Below, one piece after another: positions 56,563-64,000 of a stretch of 64,000 nt of DNA (the stretch's first letter is position 1; each line of letters opens with the position of its first letter). The translations under genes and the position numbers were made by a program. The stretch is from Blattamonas nauphoetae (Eukaryota > Preaxostyla > Oxymonadida). The notes below the pieces were generated by a model. That model had not been told where the DNA came from. It worked only from the letters and a program-made list of their open reading frames with translations, and made no database searches. The stretch covers positions 1-64,000 of the forward strand of contig JARBJD010000074.1 in NCBI GenBank assembly GCA_033064195.1, written 5' to 3'.

Positions 56563-56601
56563 GAGGGTTCCTGTTCAGCGAGAATTTATTGGGGGGCGCC
56601 A
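56554..56601. promoter_or_regulatory. 48-bp divergent intergenic region (EF-hand / RPB3)
   Basis: The EF-hand start (56553, minus) and the RPB3 start (56602, plus) are back to back. A G-rich tract (GGGGGGCGCC) lies at 56591-56600. Part of the region belongs to the 146-bp repeat. Confidence 0.45.
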
Positions 56602-57705
56602 ATGATCAATCCACAGAAGAACGACCCCAAAATACGAATTCTCAGTTGTACGGATGAAAAAATCGTTTTTACATTGCGGGAAGTTGATGTTAGTGTTGTA
56701 AATTCGCTCCGTCGCATTCTCCTGGGTGAAATCCCATCGATGGCAATCGAGATGGTTGAAATCATTAACAATACATCTGTGCTCCCAGATCCTTTCATTG
56801 CACATCGACTTGGGCTTATTCCACTCACTAGCAACTACATACAGGATTTTAATTTTCCACAGGTCTTTCAAAGCATTTTCACGTTGTGGACCTCTCAATT
56901 CTTTTTTAACATTTTTTAGGACTGTAATTGTACTTCAACATGTGATAACTGTTGCGTAGATCTTCAACTCAGTCGGAAAGCCGAGACAGGTATCCTTTTC
57001 TTCTCCCGCACCTTCACATAAACGAAGAGCAAGAGATTGGAGTCTATTCGGCCGATCTAATCTCAACAAATCCCCGAGTCACACCTGTTAGGGATCCTGA
57101 AACACCTAGAGGTATTCTTCTCCTCAAACTGTCCGCTGGACAACAGATATCTCTGAAAGCAACTGCAAAGAAAGGCATCGGTCGCCATCATGCCAAATTT
57201 TCGCCAGTATCATGTGCAGTCTTTTCATACGAGCCAGACGTTCGCCTCAGTCAGGCGATCATTGACGATATGCCTGCAAATGAAAAAGAAGCCTTGTATT
57301 TTTTTAGTCCTTCTATTTCTCCTTTCAGTGTTACATCGTGTCCGAAGCAAGTTTTTTCATCTGATCCAATGTTCAGTGTCATCAAGATTCATGACCAAGA
57401 TCATTGGAACTGCATGTTTTGTCAGGAGTGTGTGAATTGGGCAGAGGAGAATCATCGAGAAGGATTAGTCATTGTGAAGCATCGTGAGCCAAACAATTTC
57501 AAATTCACTGTTGAAGTATGGTCTCTCTTTCAAGAATATCTTCATTTAGTCAACTGGAAGCATTCCAGCTGCCATGATCGTGAAATTGGCCATTCAACAA
57601 ATGATGAAAAAGCTAGATTTATGTCGCCAAGCTACAGATAATATTGGGAACCAGTTAACGGTTCTTGGAAGTTTAGATGGAGAATATCTTGAATCTGACT
57701 TGTGA
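56602..57705 (+). CDS. POLR2C: RNA polymerase II subunit RPB3
   Basis: Alpha-like subunit that pairs with RPB11 to nucleate polymerase II assembly. Exons 56602-56862, 56920-56989, 57028-57295, 57329-57515 and 57550-57705; introns of 57, 38, 33 and 34 nt; product 313 residues, the usual size. The alpha N-terminal motif is VNSLRRILLGEIPSMAIE, followed by FIAHRLGLIPL. The second exon carries the RPB3-type zinc site DCNCTSTCDNC, which separates it from the Pol I/III paralogue AC40. CMFCQEC and KFTVESTGSIPA (across an intron) complete the family pattern. The fourth exon border lies in a frame that stays open, so that intron is inferred from the conserved sequence after removal. Confidence 0.92.
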
Positions 57706-57810
57706 AATCTTTTTGATTCGAGTCTTTCTTTTTTTGTTAACAATTCACGAAGATAAATTGTCATTGTCTAATATAATTGGTGAAATGTTCAAGAGATTTC
57801 CGAAAAGAAG

Positions 57811-60588
57811 TCACCTTCTTTTCTTGTTAGATTTTGACTTGGACTCATTCTTTTCTGAGTGTGTCCGTTTCTTTTTGAGGATTTCCAATGGTTCGGAATC
57901 TGAGCTACTCTCTGAAGAAGATGATGAGTCGTCTGAAGAAGATGATGAGTCGTCTGAAGAAGATGATGAGTCGTCTGAAGAAGATGATGAGTCGTCCGAA
58001 GAAGAAGAGTCGTCCGAAGAAGAAGAGTCGTCCGAAGAAGAAGAGTCGTCCGAAGAAGAAGAGTCGTCCGAAGAAGAAGAGTCGTCCGAAGAAGAAGAGT
58101 CGTCCGAAGAAGAAGAGTCGTCCGAAGAAGAAGAGTCGTCCGAAGAGGACGAGGAATGGTTCGATGATGGTGTTTTCTTTGAAGAAGGTGGGAGCTGAGA
58201 CGTTGTATCAAGTAATATATCAGGTGATACTTCCGGTTGGCTCGTGCCGTCACCAGCTGCTTGATTTCGTTCATATTCCTTCCGTTTTTTCACAAGTTGC
58301 CGGAATTGCTCGACAGACAAATTATTTGATAATGCCAGAGATTGCTCCATCTGTTCAAGTTTACTGTTCAAAAATGCGACTCTCTTCTGAATCTTGTTAT
58401 CCTTAGCAGCCTTTTTAACGATCCCCTTTGTGTTCTGAAGTTCGAAAGATGTGAGAACCCAAGCCCCAGTGAAGTCTGTGGGAGGAACCTGGGGTGTTTC
58501 CTTTGTGTTCTCCACCCAAGTGTCGCTTGGGTTAGGGAGGAGTTGCTGATGGAGAGTAAACCCACTTGGAAATACAACGACTGGGTACTTGAAAATGTCC
58601 TTCTCCTCTTTCAGCAAGTGGACGTCATTCTCCGAGGTCCCTGGTGGCAGTGTGTAGAAAGGAATCAGCCCTGCTTTCCAGTCTTTCTGGATCATCGCGG
58701 CCGCAGACTTGAAAGCTGATGCTTTGATGTCCCGTCTGACAAGGTCGCAGAATCGCTTGGCTTCTGGAACGATTTGTCGGGGGTTGGCTGGTGTAACGAC
58801 TTCTGTTTCGACCTTCGACTGATCCAGATGGTCCTTCTTCCACGGCCACTTGCACTTCTTCACGTGTCTCCATTCGATGGGTGTTTTGGTGTCGGTGTCT
58901 TCCCAAAGATTGGAAGTGGTTCTTCTTGCCCGAAAATCAAGTCCAACAGAATGGCACAGGCGGCCGACAAAATCTTCGAGTGTTGCTGGGCAGTCGAGAC
59001 CATACATTTTGTAGACGCGGTCATCGTTGCACTGTTTGATGAAGGCAAACAGGAACTTGGTGAGGTATGTGTTGGAGGAGGATCGAAGAATCGACTGCAT
59101 GAAGAGCTTTCGAGAGTGCTCGGTGCTCAACCCTCGCATTGAAAGTGGATCCTTCACTTCGTGGATGGTTGAAGGAGCAATACAGAGGACAACATTGTCA
59201 TCAAACGGGATCGTCTTGTGGTACACAACAGGATGGTCAGGCTTGTCATCAGGCTCCTCATCTGGACTTGTGACCCCCAACTCCAATGCCTTTTCGTGGA
59301 GAGTTTCATCATACAGAACATGTCCGATCTTTCTCGCATATTCGTTCAGTTCCAGCTTCCTTCTGAACTGGGTGTTGACGGGTGCTGTCTGCGGCGGAAG
59401 AGGGACAATCTTCCTTTCCTTGACATCCCATTTTGGAGGGTCAGGTTTTGGGCCGATTTCCTCTTCGTGTTTGGTCACAAAGTAGGTCAGCAGGGTTCTT
59501 CTTCCTGTCCCCGCATAGCCAAACACTCCTGCGCGGACAGGTCTGCCCAGGTCGGGATGCTCCTTCCCATACTCCAACCCCAATTTCGTCACTGTTTCCC
59601 TCACTGCATCAAATCCGATGTAGTTCTCTTCATTTTGAACATGACGGGACATGTCCTTTGCTTCAAGCAAACGTTTTCGACGAGGAATTGGGATATTCAT
59701 GGGTTTTGACCAGAGCTGGTTGTATTCAGGGAAGCCATCCTTGGGATTGGGATGGTTGCTCACTGAATCACGACCAAAGGGATCCAAAGCTTGATCAATA
59801 AGAGGTCGGCGAGAACCGCTTCGAAGAGGGAGTGTTGGATAAGAATCAATCGTCGAGAAATACTGAATCCACAATTCCACCAACGATTGAGGAACAAGAT
59901 CTGAAAAGTTAGATGAACAATCAATATATACCAGCTTTATTCAAAATGCGGATGAGTTTCTTTCCGTTTTTCGTTGCTTCAGATTCCAGAAGTGGGCAAC
60001 GAGTCGCGACAGGATCACGAGCATCAAGAACTTCAATAACGATTTCACTCGTAGAATATAGGTCCAAAATCATGGCACATTCAAATACCTTTGCACCTAC
60101 AAGAAGTGAATGAGTTGGACGAGATTACATGATTGACAGGTGGATGGCATACGTTTCGCTTGAACGTGTGGGAAGATGCGATGTGGACGTTTTTCTTTGT
60201 GAAATAGTTTACCAGCAACATCATCTGGTTTCAGATTTGGGTGGGATTTTAAGTATTCAGCTCTCATTCGTTCCTGTCGTTTCGATTGTCTTTTCTCGAA
60301 TGCTTCTTTCTCTCGCTCAAGTCGCTTCTGGTACAATTCCTTTGCCTTTGGTCCTTTGACAGCACCAGGACCAAACAGTTCAACCTTTTTCTTCTTCTTT
60401 CCCGCTGATATAACAAGAATGATGACGAAAGAATGAGTGATACCATCTCTTCTTCTCTGGAGTGATTGAAATTTCTTTATTTTCCATTTAGGATAATCAG
60501 TATAACGCTTTGTTTTTGTTGATGGCTTTTGTGCCTTCTTAGCGGGTTTCTTAGTTTCTTTTGGAGGCATCTTGTGGGCCAAAATCAT
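57811..60588 (-). CDS. GNL3/Grn1-family nucleolar GTPase with degenerate G1 and G3
   Basis: Exons 60588-60444, 60404-60153, 60096-59932 and 59900-57811; introns of 39, 56 and 31 nt; product 883 residues. The N-terminus is basic (KKPAKKAQKPSTKTKRY), as in the Grn1 domain. The circularly permuted GTPase shows EVLDARDPVATRCP and the G4 motif ILNKADLVP, which is formed across the third intron. G1 reads GVFGYAGTGRR instead of GxxxxGKS and the G3 position reads CIAPST instead of DxPG, so nucleotide binding is probably lost. The family tail AAAMIQKDWKAGLIPFYTLPP confirms the assignment to nucleostemin-like ribosome-assembly factors. The C-terminus has a Ser/Asp tandem repeat (about 57910-58170) and ends in basic KKKRTHSEK. 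Two in-frame ATGs (60588, 60570) are possible starts. Confidence 0.85.
57908..58160 (-). repeat. 18/21-bp tandem repeat encoding Ser4-5/Asp2
   Basis: Within the GNL3-like coding region an 18-bp unit (GAAGAAGAGTCGTCC type on the plus strand, SSSSDD on the coding strand) repeats about nine times and then changes to a 21-bp unit (SSSSSDD) repeated about four times. Such acidic phosphorylatable tracts are common in nucleolar proteins. Confidence 0.9.
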
Positions 60589-60626
60589 GCGAAGAAAGAT
60601 TAATCGTGGGTGAAATGCAACTTCCT

Positions 60627-63277
<2,651 letters not shown>

Positions 63278-63390
63278 GACTTTTAAAAAAAAGAATGGAT
63301 GAATGGTCCAGATCTCGTGGAATAAATTGATTCTGACTGAACCAGAGCGAAATTGGCAAAAATGGTATAATTCACAAGAAATGAAGTGAA

Positions 63391-64000
63391 TTAATCATAG
63401 GTAATTTCTTTATTCACAGTGACACCTTTCATCATTAAAAGAATGACAATCTGGTCCACAATGGGATTTCTCTGATACTTTTTCCTTTCAACTGACTTCA
63501 AAAAGGCCTTTAATTCTCTACTGTCCTTTTCAGACTGTTGCTTTTGCTCTTCTGTCAGCACCCGAGTATCCTCGATTTCCATCCCCTCTGGGAGGTCCTC
63601 ATCGTCCTCTTCCTCCTCCTCTTCATCCTCTTCCATTTCTCCATCCAATCCATCACAACAAACAACGTCAACCAACTGTAATCCATCGGTACGATGGCGA
63701 GCAAGCATGAGGAGTGAACTTTGTGTGATGCGAGGGAGTTCTGAGAGATCCAGGTGTGTCAGACGGAGTGGATAAGAATGCTCGACTGTGGCTGGTCTGC
63801 TGCTGCATCCACAAAGCTCAGATGGATTCACACTTTCTCCCTTGCTATCTGGAAAGGAAGGTCCATGGAGAAGGAGGGAGAGTCCAGCATCGGTTACATT
63901 CTCACAACCGCTCAGCTTCAACTTTCGGAGAGGAGGGGGCTTGAGGGGCGATTGATCAGATGAAAGATTGTGGAGATGGCCGAGTGAGACGTCAGTCAAG
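63391..64000 (-). CDS. Leucine-rich repeat protein, F-box/AMN1 type, 5' part outside the window
   Basis: Only the last ~203 codons are in the window; the gene runs off the right edge. Repeats of the cysteine-containing type are visible: LRKLKLSGCENVTDAGLSLL and LTHLDLSELPRITQSSLLML, then LQLVDVVCC. This is the LRR style of F-box/FBXL and AMN1 proteins. A strongly acidic run (EEDEEEEEEDDEDL) and a charged helical tail follow, ending in NKEITYD. Whether an F-box exists cannot be seen. Confidence 0.7.
   Translation of the reverse strand, partial: LTDVSLGHLHNLSSDQSPLKPPPLRKLKLSGCENVTDAGLSLLLHGPSFPDSKGESVNPSELCGCSSRPATVEHSYPLRLTHLDLSELPRITQSSLLMLARHRTDGLQLVDVVCCDGLDGEMEEDEEEEEEDDEDLPEGMEIEDTRVLTEEQKQQSEKDSRELKAFLKSVERKKYQRNPIVDQIVILLMMKGVTVNKEITYD

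Noticed and set aside
57908-58160. CRISPR-like array
   Set aside because: Units of 18-21 bp repeat without unique spacers and lie inside a eukaryotic coding region.
57677-58406. Plus-strand frames of 172-173 codons with Glu/Ser or Lys/Arg/Pro repeats
   Set aside because: They are the antisense and shifted readings of the Ser/Asp tandem repeat in the GNL3-like gene, whose family motifs fix the minus strand as coding.

Overview
The window is nuclear DNA of a microbial eukaryote. It carries a dynein heavy chain, importin-alpha, cullin, RTF1, RPB3, MCM3 and a GNL3-type nucleolar GTPase. Most genes are cut by very short GT-AG introns (about 29-57 nt, a few up to 92) whose removal restores family motifs. 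TAA, TAG and TGA all act as stops, so the code looks standard. Genes are packed tightly: two divergent pairs are only 43 and 48 bp apart. A flagellated protist fits, perhaps a metamonad such as an oxymonad; that placement is a guess from intron size and gene style, not from a marker gene.

Positions 1-14100 form one huge inverted repeat. The left arm (1 to 6535, cut by the window edge) mirrors the right arm (7492 to about 14100) around a 956-bp single-copy centre that holds a truncated reverse transcriptase. From the outside inward each arm carries: an uncharacterised gene ('gene X'), a tRNA-Asp(GUC), a small uncharacterised spliced gene ('gene Y'), a short TIR element, a 680-bp foldback element with 257-bp TIRs and a 4-bp target duplication, and a 595-bp TTAA-bounded MITE-like element. 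The arms differ mainly by homopolymer-length indels, with either arm holding the better reading frame, so sequencing error or an assembly fold-back at a contig end must be considered beside a true palindrome.

Right of the palindrome the sequence is ordinary, dense and mostly well conserved: TOP3B (+); a giant uninterrupted 8,212-residue dynein heavy chain (-) whose AAA1 ATPase site is lost while its linker, stalk and microtubule-binding domain are kept; an importin-alpha-like armadillo protein (+); an LRRC34-like LRR protein (-); a Schlafen/AlbA_2 plus NB-ARC (STAND) protein (-) with a RING exon directly upstream; a cullin with a lysine-rich insert (-); RTF1 of the PAF1 complex (-); a four-EF-hand protein (-) whose first exon is duplicated; RPB3 (+); a GNL3-like GTPase with degenerate G1 and G3 motifs (-); MCM3 (-); and the 3' end of an LRR protein (-).

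The genes do not form a functional cluster. They cover DNA topology and replication (TOP3B, MCM3), transcription (RPB3, RTF1), ribosome assembly (GNL3), ubiquitylation (cullin, RING) and cytoskeleton/transport (dynein, importin-alpha). The most unusual items are the AAA1-dead giant dynein, the AlbA_2-NB-ARC protein, the GTPase with lost nucleotide motifs, and the palindrome with an RT fragment at its centre.
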